Shown piece by piece: positions 43,810 to 54,142 of a stretch of DNA of 64,000 nucleotides (position 1 is its first letter; each line of letters begins with the position of its first letter). The stretch is from contig CM020618.1 in assembly GCA_009829735.1 (NCBI GenBank), positions 15,730,568-15,794,567 on the forward strand. Reading direction: 5' to 3'. The DNA is from Pyropia yezoensis. Its lineage: Eukaryota; Rhodophyta; Bangiophyceae; Bangiales; Bangiaceae. The notes below the pieces were generated by a model. The model was not told the DNA's origin. It saw only the letters and a list, made by a program, of their open reading frames with translations, and made no database searches. The position numbers were made by a program, and so were the translations under genes.

Positions 43810-44314
43810 GCGATAATTATTGAGTCAAAATTATCGAGTAAATTATCAGAAAAGAATAACGTTCAGGAGAACCGGAACGATAATGATTATCAGACGTCCA
43901 CGAATTCCACCACGTGTCGGCTCGGAGGCCCATCAGACCAGACCGGACCACTTGATCACGCGGCAGTGCCGCACCCTGTCGTCGGAACTGTGTACGTAGC
44001 CGCGATACAGTACGGCAGCGTGCCCAGCCAAGATCCAGACCCACACCACGAGGACGATTGGAGCTACGTACGCCGACTAGGACTTCACTTCCTCCGCGGC
44101 GTACTGTACACGGCGGGTGCGGCCGCCCCACGCGGCACGTTCTCCGCCGCCTGCGTACTACGCGGCCCAATTTAGGCTCTATGCCCTTTCCGAAAGCCGT
44201 GTCCGCAGCTCGTCAGGCGGCTCGTGTTGGGCACGACGTGGTTAATTCATTGCTGTCATCCTAACACGTGGCTCCTGGGCGATAACTATCAGAAACGTTT
44301 TCAATAATTATCGC
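43810..44314. mobile_element. MITE-like element with 14-bp terminal inverted repeats
   Basis: Perfect inverted ends GCGATAATTATTGA (43810-43823) and TCAATAATTATCGC (44301-44314), 505 bp apart. Further GATAATNAT and TTATCAG motifs lie just inside both ends. No ORF of note, and AT-rich edges in a GC-rich host. The target duplication is not obvious, so family is unassigned. Confidence 0.72.
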
Positions 44315-44362
44315 ATGTATTTACTAACGATGGATGCTTTCTCAAAATATATCAACCCTGTC

Positions 44363-44494
44363 CGTCGCACCCGATGGCACGAAAAAAGCCAAGGCGTGCC
44401 GTCGCCACCGGCCCTGGCCGCCCACCCTCCCACCTCACCCCGTCGCCCTCGCTGACCCGCGGCGCCCCCCACCGTCTGCAGGGGGGGGCCGGAG
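44363..44494 (+). repeat. Dispersed repeat of about 130 bp, copy B
   Basis: Copy of 38400-38531 in the same orientation (shared core ACCCGATGGCACGAAAAAAG), with a few substitutions such as CTGCAG for CTTCAG. It sits between AT-rich sequences right of the MITE. Confidence 0.8.
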
Positions 44495-45305
44495 CACCGG
44501 TAATAGCAGCATACAATCCGTACTAAGAGAGTACAATCCAGATTAGCAGCATACAATTCATATTAGCTAAGGATAGTAGGGACAGGTGGCCAGCGGGGCC
44601 TTACAGCGTCGTGGCGCCCCCAGCTGCTGGCCACGTGTGGGTGCACGTGGCTGTGTGGTGCACTCGTGACCGGCAGAGAGCCCAGCGTCGCTTCCGTCGC
44701 CAAGTGGTCGGGGTCCCACGCGCTATCGCCGGCTCTCATAACGGCGAGCCGCCCGTGCGTGCGCGCCTTGGGACAAGGCGCGCTCTCTTTGGTACTCCCC
44801 TCTGTGCCCATCTACTGTTCCTGTGTGCATCACGGCCGCATCTTGCGCCAGACGCATCGCGCCTTGCGCCGCCGGCTGCTGCTGCGCGGGCGGCGCTGCG
44901 CGCCGCTAAGAGCGGCGACCGCGCGTCGCTGTGGCTACGTCAGTCGCAACATCGTGCACGGGTTGGGGGGGGCGTCGAGGATTGCCACCACCTGCTGTGC
45001 TTGCGGCGGCGGTGGCGAGGTTCAACGGGCGGCAGGGGGGCGGCGGATTGCCCCGAAGCGCTGCTGCGGTTCGGAGAGCGGCGGCAAGGAGCACCGGTTG
45101 GGGGGGGGGGGCGCGGGTTGCCACAGTGCGCTGTTGCGGCTACGACGGCGACAGCAAGGAGCACCAGTTGGGGGGTGGGCTGCAGATCGCCACCGCTCGC
45201 TGCTGCTGTTGGAGGGGCGGCGGCACGGTGCTGCCGACTTGGGGTGGCTGACGGCAGCTGGCGATACGGTGGAGCTTTGTACGTCCTGGACGGTATATCG
45301 GCAAC
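44495..45305. other. 5' region of the split gene
   Basis: AT-rich to about 44580, then GC-rich with the tandem units above. Open frames exist but none shows a family pattern. It may contain the promoter or an upstream exon of the gene at 45306. Confidence 0.4.
44945..45240 (+). repeat. Four imperfect tandem units of 65-70 bp
   Basis: Units marked by GGTTGGGG-like starts at 44961, 45031, 45096 and 45166, each continuing as ATTGCCACC-like then a TGCTGC(T/G)-rich segment. Read in frame, they give Ile-Ala-Thr-x-Cys-Cys-type repeats, but the frame changes between units 2 and 3, so coding is doubtful. Confidence 0.6.
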
Positions 45306-45973
45306 ATGGGATTGAGGTCGGTAGGCCGTAGTGGCCGTGTGTCTCGCGTGACCATGCCCGCTCCGACCATGTCCCACATGGAGGCCTCCATTGCGGTGTC
45401 TCCATCGCTGATGGGGACCTCCTACGGGCGGGTGGCGCCCGACGCATCGGCGGGCAAGGCTCCGACTCCGTCAAGGAGAGTCAACCGCGTTCGCTACGTC
45501 CCCCCCAAGGATTTGACCGTCGCCGCGCTGTCCCGCCGTGCGTATGAGCGCGCTGGCGTGGCGGTGCGGGAGGCAAAGGGCAAGACGCCGGACGGGCCGC
45601 ACGCGCAGGTCCACACCGGCGGTCGTACTGCTGGTGGAGGTCGACCAGTTGGAACGGGACGAAACACCTGGCAGACGTTGCGAGCTGGGATGGGGCGGGC
45701 TGTTTGCGCCGGCGTCGTGCATAGTGGCTCTGAGGTGTTTGTGCGCCGTCTGTTCTCGCCTCCCTCGAAGCTCGACCTCCAAGACGTCTTTGCGGATCTT
45801 CACGGGCGGGCTATTGAGTACTACCGGGGAGAGGTTTGGCCTCTCCGCTACGCGTTTGGAGTTCTCTCTCGGTTTGTGAACGGGGTGAACGATCCTGGAT
45901 ACAAGATACGCACACCTCAGGTGGTGACAACGTGGCTGAACGATGCGGGCTTCATTTGCTGCTCTTGCGCCGG
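45306..45973 (+). pseudogene. Split Cys-motif gene, 5' part (interrupted by LTR element 1)
   Basis: 222 codons of protein-like sequence, from an ATG at 45306 (other ATGs at 45354 and 45369) up to the LTR edge. The literal frame stops five codons inside the LTR. Recognisable pieces are RYVPPKDLTVAALSRRAYER, FSPPSKLDLQDVFADLHGRA and YAFGVLSRFVNGVNDPGYKI, ending ICCSCAG. No family is recognised from this part. If the element and one 5-bp target copy are removed, the frame continues exactly into 56914. So I infer an intact gene before insertion. Confidence 0.6.
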
Positions 45974-46335
45974 TGTAGCACAATAGGTATCCGCTGCACG
46001 TCCACTCTCAGGGAACACTCACCAAGGGGGATCGGCACCAACGTCACCGGGAGGCCAAGGTTGCTGTCCTTGGAGCGCAAGCCACGGGACCAAGATGGGA
46101 GCCCGAACGGGAGGGGTTTGTTGTTCTCCCTTGGCCGGCGGTGGATTCGCCGCCGGCCCCCTCGTTATAAACCCTCGGAGACACTACTAACTACCCTCCA
46201 CCCCAAGATGCAAGTCCCTCTGGTCATACGTAACTTATAGATACCGTGACCAGTCCGGACTCCCAAATTGAAAGTTAGGGTTAGAAGTAGCCCCCATTAT
46301 ATTAGGGTCACAATACGGTCAACCATATTGCTACA
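45974..46335 (-). repeat. LTR element 1, 3' LTR
   Basis: 362 bp with TGTAGCA...TGCTACA inverted ends. It contains a GC hairpin (GGCCGGCGG with CCGCCGGCC) and a TATAAA at 46166-46171 that faces the plus strand, antisense to the element's own genes. Confidence 0.92.
46166..46171 (+). promoter_or_regulatory. Antisense TATAAA in the 3' LTR
   Basis: TATAAA in GTTATAAACC, directed into the element on the strand opposite to gag-pol and toward the antisense ORF at 46925. The sense direction reads only TTTATAAC at this place. Confidence 0.4.
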
Positions 46336-46347
46336 TATCCCCCCCTT
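46336..46347 (-). promoter_or_regulatory. Polypurine tract of element 1
   Basis: On the minus strand AAGGGGGGGATA lies directly before the TGTAGCA start of the 3' LTR, the expected position for the plus-strand primer. Confidence 0.7.
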
Positions 46348-46924
46348 ATATTCGGCCCGTCCTCGGGTCGAGTTGCATTCGGGTTTCCGAATGTAAGTGG
46401 GTCGCGCGACCGTTTACCAGTCGGGTGGGGCTTTGCGCCCTGTCGCGACACACACCCCTTTTCGAGGTTTTCTGAGGGGGGTGCCTCCCTTTGTGTGGTA
46501 CACACACGATCCGTTTTCCGGACCGTTAATTCCCGATGCATGTTTTTGTTCACGACCCCCCTTTCCGAGGGGTGGTGCAAGCGGATCCGCCACCAGGTGT
46601 CTGGTGGTGGTAAGGGAGCCCCTCTCGTGTGGACGATTGAGTGGGGGGCGGGGGCTGCCCGCGTTGCGTGGGGGCGGTTGGGGGTACCCCCCTTGATTAC
46701 CCCGTGTGGGAGGGCGTGGCCCCGATCCAGGTGCCTGGGTGGAGCGCCCTCGTAGCTCGGCTGGCGCGGGTCGTCCCGCGCTGCCGTATCGCTCGTGCTG
46801 AGCTGTGTGGTTATAAGCGCGGGTGCCCGCGCTTCCCTGGCTCGTCCGCGCGAGCGTTCCTTGTACCGGGTCGAGCCGGCCGCGGCTTTTTGGCACGGGG
46901 TGCCCCTGCTACCCCGGCTCCACC

Positions 46925-48551
46925 ATGTCGGACCCCCAGGTCCCCGGGGGCGAGGACGACCTCCTGCTTGAGGAGGAGGAGAAGGTGATGGCGGACGACG
47001 TTCCCGTCTCTGCCAGCGCTGCCGAGCGCTTCTTGGCGAGCTCGTCGGAAGACGAAGGCGACCGGGTGACCGTCCGTGTGGCCCCGGAAGGCGCGCCGGG
47101 CGGATTGTCGTCCGTGTGCAGCGGCACGACGGCTCCGTCGGGTGGCGGTCAACCGCGTGTGGCGGCTGCTCCTACTACTACTCCTCCGGCGACCCGGATG
47201 GCTCCTGCCGCCGGTGCCGGCGCGGCCTTACCTCAAGACGGCGCCGCCGGTGTGTCGGACGGTCGTTGCGGCACCCCGGCCGGGACGGCGGGTCAAGACG
47301 GCGAGGGTGCCCGCCCGGTTGGTGGTGTGTCCGTGGCGGCGGGTAACGGGTCTACCCCTGCCGCCCCCGTGGTGCCCACGTCGGGCCCAGGTGGCGGCGA
47401 TGCTCTGCCCGCGGTGCCGCGGGCGATTGGTGGTCAAGATGTGTCTTCCCCGATGGCGGTGGACTCCGGGAGCTACTCCGGGCGGGTGCCCGCCCTTCTT
47501 CTTCCTCCTCGGCCCCGTGCGCCTCCGGTGCCGGCCCATCTGCCGGTCGGGCTTCCCCCGGCGCCCCCGATTCTTCTTGGTCCTGCCCGGGTTGCCCCGT
47601 TGGATGGCGGCGTCGCCTTGGCGGCGGGTCAACCCGCCATGTCGATGTCTGACTTGGTGGCTCGGGTTCGAGGCCTGACTGTGCAGGAGTCCATGGACTC
47701 CGCTGGGCGGATGCGGGTGGACTTCCACCAGCCGCGTTACCGTGGAGAGTCCTCCCGGCGCGTCAAGGTGGACCCGAGTTGGGAGCGGGAGTTGGTGCGG
47801 CTGGTCAACCAGCCAAACGCGGTCCGGGTGGAACATCATTGGATCCTGAGTCAGCCGGACGACCGGCATGCTCAGCTCTGGCGCACCCGGGTGGGGCGGG
47901 GTGAAGTCTACCTCGACTCCGCCTTCGAGATATGCGACTTGGTTGCCCCCGCGTTGCCGCGGGAGGTTGACTACCCGGCTAGTGCTCGGGGGGTTGCGGC
48001 GGCGGCGGAGCCGGTTGCGTTTGGGGAGACGGTGGGCAGTACCGGTCGGTATCCCGACTTGTGGGGAGCGTGAGGTGTCCCGTCGTCGGGCGGAGCCCCG
48101 CCGGGTTTACGGTGGAGCCCCTTCCGTGGGGTCCTACGGGGCCTCGTTTCAGGTGCCACCGGCTCCGGTAGTAGCCGTGTCGGCTCCTGTGGCTCCTCTG
48201 GCTGCGCCAGTGTCACCTCCCGCCCCTGTCATGCGTCACGGGGGTCCCCGTCTCTGGTATGAGGGCGTTGACGCCCTTGTTGCCCGCGCAATGCGGGAGG
48301 GTCTCTCTGTTAGCTGGGGGGATATCCCCCCAGGTGCTGCGCTGGTTGGGTCAGCGCGTTGCTTCGGTGGCGTGCTTGACCGCCTCCAGACAGCTCTGGA
48401 GGACGTGGAGGCTGGCCGCAGCACCCTCGTTCAGCTATGCACCGAGGTAACTCGGGTGATTGACCGTCGTGAGATTGCCGACCGGTGGAGCATGGAGGTA
48501 TACGCGCTTACGCGTGAGTGGCCTCCCTCGGGCAGTGGGTCTACCCACTGA
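46925..48551 (+). CDS. Antisense ORF inside LTR element 1 (two overlapping frames)
   Basis: Plus-strand open frame of 382 codons (46925-48073) from ATG in CACCATGTC context, beginning MSDPQVPGGEDDLLLEEEE. It is acidic, then Pro/Gly/Ala-rich, then ordered (MRVDFHQPRYRGESSRRVKV, WERELVRLVNQPNAVRVEHH). A second frame (47868-48551) carries on with ordered sequence (RLWYEGVDALVARAMREGLS, VLDRLQTALEDVEAG, IDRREIADRWSMEVYALTREW), suggesting one protein broken by an indel or a short intron between 47868 and 48073. No family is recognised. It sits between integrase and the 3' LTR, antisense to gag-pol. Antisense ORFs at this place are known in some plant gypsy elements. Transcription may start from the antisense TATAAA in the LTR. 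Confidence 0.55.
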
Positions 48552-49001
48552 GGAGTGCTATTGTTTGTGAGGGAGAGGGCCCCGGTGATCCTTATGGTGG
48601 CCGGGTAGTAGTGAGTATAAACTCATCCCCCGCTGGGGCGTTTGCGTGATACCAATGCCTGCCATTGGGGAGTACCCCGTCTGACTTAGTCGTGGCTTGC
48701 CTCGGTTCTTTCCCGCATCCCCCAACCCATCCTGGTTGGTTAATACTCATGAAGGTCAACCTTCTTGGTCCGTCACTTGCCTCCTGGCTGAAGGTTTACC
48801 TTGGTGTAAGCCTTAGGTTACTTTGAGATTATCGGAGTTAGTCATCTCCTTCAAGTAAACTTGTAAAAGTCAGTAGCTTACTTAGTTTGCCTAAGTCCGC
48901 TCCAACTTAGTGAACTTAAGTCTTGACGAGTCCACGTGACACCCTACTTAGTAAGTATAAGCCTCACCCCCCAACAGCCGAAGTCGGTGTCGGTTGGGTT
49001 G
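48552..49001. other. Element 1 spacer after pol
   Basis: 450 bp, AT-richer, rich in short CTTAGT/ACTTAAG motifs. No ORF. Probably a 3' untranslated part of both the pol transcript and the antisense transcript. Confidence 0.5.
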
Positions 49002-52000
49002 TTACAGTAGGCGTCGTCGCCTCATGTAAGGCATGAGAAGTTGGCGGGGTATATTCGCCGCCTGTTCCCAGGTGGGTGAGTCGTATCCGACCCACATCAC
49101 CTTGACGTACCAGGGTCCTGGTAGGTCCGGGTCGGTGTGTCCGACCACGCTCTCAACTTGGTATGGAATCCCATCCGGTCCCACCGGGTCATCTGACCGG
49201 TGGGTTGTAAGAGCTTCATGTAGCAACCCAGCCGGTACCGGCTGAGGCTGTTCCGGCTTCGGAGCAGGTGTCACATCATTGAGGTTGATGCGTTGTATCT
49301 ACGTATCGGAGTGCAGGATGACAGAGTGATCATCTCTGTGTAAGATTTGGTACGGTCCCTTGACCGGTTGCATAAGCTTGTTCCCTCGGAACTTCTGGTG
49401 TCTGATGTAGACCCAGTCACCTGTTACCAGGGTTGCGTTGCGTACCCGTAGCCGGGCGTCAAAGTTCTTCTTGTATCGAAGTTGTGTACGGTCAAGGGCA
49501 CCCTTGGGCTTGGGTATCATCCACGATAGCTTGGCCAACCAAGCTAAGTGGATCCGTTCGGCCGGTCGGCCCTTCGGTATATCATACCGAGTGCATCTGC
49601 CCGGTGGCAGCGTCAGGTTACCGACGCCCATCGGCATGACCCATTCCAGTGGGGCAATGCTGGTACTCCGGTGGGGCCTGGCATTGTATGCCAGGGTCAA
49701 GACGGACAGAAGCCTGTCCCACGTCTTTGTGTGTTCCGCCACATAGCATTGGAGCATCTTGACGATGGTGCGGTTGAACCGCTCCACCTGCCCGTTGGAT
49801 TGCGGGCGGTAGTCGGGTGCCCGACGAGGTTCGATACCGAACATGCCCAGGACCTTAGTGCAGAATGCTGACGTAAGGTTTGCTCCGTTATCGGAGAGGA
49901 GTTGCTTCATTACTCCGTAAGCACTGATCCAGTGGTCAACCACTGCGTTCATGATGGTGTAGGCCGTATCGTTCGGGCTTGCTACTGCCCGTGACAGCTT
50001 AGTAAAGCGATCCGACATGACAAGGATGTATCTGTTCCCTTCTTCCGTTACCGGAAGCGGCCCGAGTATGTCGATAGCGACTTGCTCGTTGGGCCCATCC
50101 GGGGGGAACAGTTTCATAGCGGATGCCCACCTATGAAGGCTCATACGATTCCGTGCACACGGGTGGCATCCCCGCACGTGTTCGATTACGTCGACGGCCA
50201 TTGCTGGCCAGTAGAAGAACCTTCGCATTGCTGCGAACATGCGCGAACCCCCTGGGTGTCCGGCAGTGGGGTTCTAGTGTTCTCGTTCCATGACGGGTTG
50301 TCGTAAGGACACGGGAACCACGACTTGATGCCGTCCATCGGCGGGTGCCCGCCGGTTTATGAGTCCGTCCTCGTTCTCGGAGAAGATGCCGGCCGTGCCG
50401 GCCAGGAGGTTAGCACGATGGCGTCTACAGTCATCGTCATTGGCCTGTGCCTCGCGGAAGTCCGCGAGGGTCAATGGGCACGCAAGGTGTGCCATGGTAT
50501 GGTCAACCATACCTTGGGTGGCATTACCCACCATGCAAACCGGTACAACCGAGATGTCCTCGTCCACCTGTCGGGTATCCCCGCTCGGTGTATCGAGTCG
50601 CGACAGCGCGTCTCCCAGATGATGGGTAGAGCCGGCCTTATATATGGGTTGGTAGTCGTGCTCGGCCATCTTCAGCCTCCACCGGGCTAGCCGACCGTGG
50701 CTGTCGGAACCCTTGTCACCAAGGTTGAGAAGCCATCGTAAAGGTTCGTGGTCGGACCTCACGATGAACCTGGAACCTTCCAGGTATGGCCGGAGCAGTT
50801 GCACTGCCCGTATGACTCCGAGGAACTCGCACTCGGTGGCACTATAGTTACGCTCCGCCGGGTTGAGTGTCCGGCTGAAGTACCCTACCGGATGTAGGTC
50901 CGGGATAGCATTATCGGTACCGACGATGGTCTCTCCCTGTACCAGGGTGCACCCCACTTGGGTATCGCAGGCATCGACGTCGATGACGAAGGTCCCGCGT
51001 CTATGCGGCAACGCAAGCACGGGTGGGGCTAGCAGAGCTTGCTTGAGCAGCTCGAATGCCTCTCCCTCGCTGGGCGAGGGAGGTTGAAGTACCTTTGGCA
51101 AGGCGCTGCTCGTCAGAACCGTTAACGGTTTTGCTATACGAGCGAAGTCCTTGAAGAACCGACGGTATACGTTGCACATCCCCAGGAAGCTTCTCAGCTG
51201 TGTCTGGGTGGTTGGGTATCGCGCATCCCGGAGTGCCCGGGTATTAGCTTCGAGCACTCCCAGTTTACCTGGTGTGATCTGGTGACCCAGATACTCGACT
51301 GTCTGCCGAAAGAAGGCGCACTTCTTGAGGCGCAGGGTTACCCCAGCGTTCCGCAAGAGGGTGAGTACCTCGTCGACATGTTGCACATGGTCATCCATGT
51401 TACGCGAGAAGACGATGACATCGTCCAAGTACACTAGGCAGTTACGCCACTTGACTCCTGACAGTATAATGTCGATGGCCCGCTGGAATGTGGCGGGGGC
51501 GTTGGACAACCCAAAGGGCATCCTTAGGAACTCGTACACGCCACTGTGACAGACGAACGCCGTCTTGGGGATATCCTCTTCCGCAACCGGGATCTGCCAG
51601 TACCCGGCATTGCAGTCGATAGTGGTAAACACTGTGGCTTCCTCCAGCGAGTCGATGCACTCGTCCATCCTTGGTAAAGGGTATGAGTCTTTCTTGGTAA
51701 CTAAGTTGAGGCGTCGATAATCGATGCAGAACCGAGGGGTTTGATCCTTCTTCGGTACGATAACGACTGGGGCGCCCCACTCCGACAACGAAGGTCGGAT
51801 CACCTTAGCCTCGCTCATCCTCTTCACTTCTCCATCAACGATCTCTCGTTGCATAGGTCCCGCGCGATGCGGTTGCGACTGCGCTGGTCGAGCACCTGGT
51901 ACCAGGTCTATACGGTGTTGGGTCGCCCCAATGGTACCCAGGGCCCCGCCGGTCCACATGACGTCAGGCTTTCGTAGCATCCGTCGTACCCCTTCAGCTA

Positions 52001-52214
52001 CCGAAGGGGGAAGGTGGTCGAGGTCAGCCTCGGCCAGTGCTCTCAAGGCTTCTTGGTCCTTTTGGCGGAATGGCCGCCGGAGCTGTCGATGGGTTAGGCT
52101 TCCCGTCTTCGGGTTGCTGCCGCTCGGTGGTCTCGGCGACCGCCAGTATCTCAAGTGGTTCCACTTGACCTTCCTTGTCAGGGGTAAAGATATCTCCTTC
52201 GTAGAGCTCGGCAA
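49002..52214 (-). pseudogene. pol: Element 1 pol: RT, RNase H, integrase, chromodomain (two nonsense codons)
   Basis: One frame, read downward. It holds reverse transcriptase (CIDYRRLN, FTTIDCNAGYWQIP, FGLSNAPATFQR, catalytic YLDD), RNase H (DVDACD, TECEFLGV, RSDHEPL) and integrase (GCHPCARN zinc part, AIDILGPL, LLSDNGAN, GQVERFN giving D-D-E). A C-terminal chromodomain-like segment follows (YQVESVVGH...WYVKVMWVGYDSPTWE). TAG at 50274-50276 cuts the integrase zinc region and TAG at 49299-49301 cuts before the chromodomain; both fit single-base changes from CAG or a similar codon. True coding begins near 52080, where this frame takes over from the protease frame. The protein was replication machinery of the element and is now inactive. 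Confidence 0.93.
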
Positions 52215-53043
52215 TCCCGAGGATAGTTCCCTTCGGAAGGGTGACTGCCTTACGGCGATAGTTCGCCATCACGAGCAGTGATGACCCCCCCGCTGGAAGG
52301 TCTACGATACCGCTGGCCATGGTCAACCCATGGCGCTTGTAGGTTCGTAGGTTGGACTGGACTCTGCAGATGCCTGCGAGGTCACAGTTAACCGGGAGGA
52401 AGGTCTCCGTTAACGGCTCAAAGCGAGTCCGCTTGGCCAGCCGGAGTGTTTTCGGTTCTACGCTGGCGTATACCTCAGCCACGTTAACGTGGCTACCTTG
52501 TAGCGTCAGGTCCCTGACGATAGGTGTCTGTCCTCTCTTCGTCCCGTCGGCCTCTTGCAGCTCGACGGTCCTCCGGCCCGGCCGGATTGCATAAACGTGG
52601 ACGTTAATGAAGGTGCACCCCAGTATGCAGGGCCCAGATAGAGTCTCACACACCAGGAAGTCAACTCCGTAGTGAGCTCCCCGATGGTGACCCGCAGCGA
52701 CATCGCTGCGGTAGCACAAATGAGACGACCATTTTGCATCCTTGATCGTGGGTCCCCGAGCAACTCTGACTCGCGGGAGCCACTTGTCCTGGAGGGTAAC
52801 CTTCCGGATCAGGTTAGGTCCAGCCCCTGTATCCAGTACAGGATAACACGATCGGGTCGACTGGGGGTCAACCCCCAGTGTGGCTGATACCTTAAAGTTC
52901 TCCAAGGTGAAGAGTACGTGGCCTACACCGATATCCGGTGTAGCTCGGGCATCCTGAACAGGTGTAGGGTCCACGGCGGGTACGCACGCGCACTCGCGGG
53001 CGCACGCCGCACGCACCCCACACCCACACCACACCACACACAC
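52024..53043 (-). pseudogene. Element 1 protease region
   Basis: Retropepsin-like region with the active-site CYPVLDTGAGPNLI at about residue 66-79, followed by ILGCTFI and a dUTPase-free linker rich in hydrophobic strands. It lies directly before RT in a different frame, with about 190 nt of overlap, so RT was reached by frameshifting or an indel has separated them. The first about 30 residues (Cys/Val-rich) come from a CA-rich tract and are probably not native. Confidence 0.75.
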
Positions 53044-54142
53044 TCTCGACGGCGGTGACGCACTCGGGGGAGGTGGTGTGGAAGCCGGGGAAGAAGAAGG
53101 GTGTCGGCGGGTGGGTGTGTGAAGTGGGGGTGAGCTTGACGTCGGTGGAAAGGGGTTCTCAGGTACAGTGGTTCTTTGCTTCCGTTCTTCGGTCTACCCT
53201 CCCCAGGTCTCCCCCTCTCGCCCTCGGTCACTCCGTATATATACCCCTGGGGGGTCCCTCAGAAGGCCCTCCGTGTGGTCCTCTCGCGGTTGGGCACAAG
53301 TTTCCTTAGACTCGCCGGTGTGCGGCGACCCCCCTCTCACAGAGCTCGTCTGAGGGGGTCCACGCCCCCCCTCGGGGTCGGTGTGCCCGTGGACGCCCGT
53401 AGACATGATTGTTAGAGGATGGAAGCTTCGGATGTCATGGATGGCAGGCTCTCGGTGGTCGGGATGGCTGATGGCAGCCAGCTGCCTTGACACCCCGACG
53501 CCGGGTGCGCTGTCCGCGCTCGGCCGCCTCGGCGATGTCTAGCTTGAATTGACACTGGCGCTACGTTGCGCTGTCGGCGCCAGTTCTTGGTCAGCGGGTG
53601 GATGCCTCGCTCGAATTGACACTGGTGCTACGTTGCGGTGTCGGCGCCAGTTCATGGTCACCAGGTGGATACCGTGTCAGCATTTACGGTGTGCGGCCAC
53701 GTAGCATTGACAGCCATCGTCCGGTTGCATCGTCATCACGGAGGCAGGCGGGATTGAACCTTGAACCTGCCAGATTCGAAATGTGAATGAAGACCAATCG
53801 TCCAGGGAACGCTCTTGCGAATCATGACATCCGGTACGATTTGAGATCCGGCCTCTGGGGGAATTGCAAGTTGTGAGGCGGAAGCGACTTGGAATTGCAA
53901 TGTAAGGATTTAGTCCTTACAACAGGGCCCCTGTCTGGTTCCATGTGACGGGGCTTCCCGTCCTCTCCTCCCAACCTTGGTGGTTGGTCATCAATCCCCT
54001 GACGCCGTGTCGTCGGAGCCGGAAGGGGTACCCGGGGGTTGATGCGGCGTCGGCTCAACCGCGCTCTCCGTGGGGCCTTTCCCCGCGGCAGTCCGGGGTG
54101 GCTTGCTAGGGTTACCCCAGCGACCCCGTGTCGTCTTTCCTC
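53044..54142. other. Spacer between gag and protease of element 1
   Basis: 1.1 kb without coding features, where a compact gypsy element would have little. It contains a CA-rich tract (53010-53045), a TATATATA on the plus strand (about 53233-53240) and the tandem pair at 53546. It may be a further nested insertion, but I could not define its ends. Confidence 0.45.
53546..53679 (+). repeat. Tandem duplication of 67 bp
   Basis: GAATTGACACTGG begins at 53546 and again at 53613. Both copies continue through CTACGTTGCG, TGTCGGCGCCAGTTC and a GGTGGAT segment with a few substitutions. It lies in the gag-protease spacer. Confidence 0.8.

Noticed and set aside
53746..53775. tRNA T-arm-like GGATTGAACC motif
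   Set aside because: On neither strand can a T-stem, anticodon arm and acceptor stem be paired around it.
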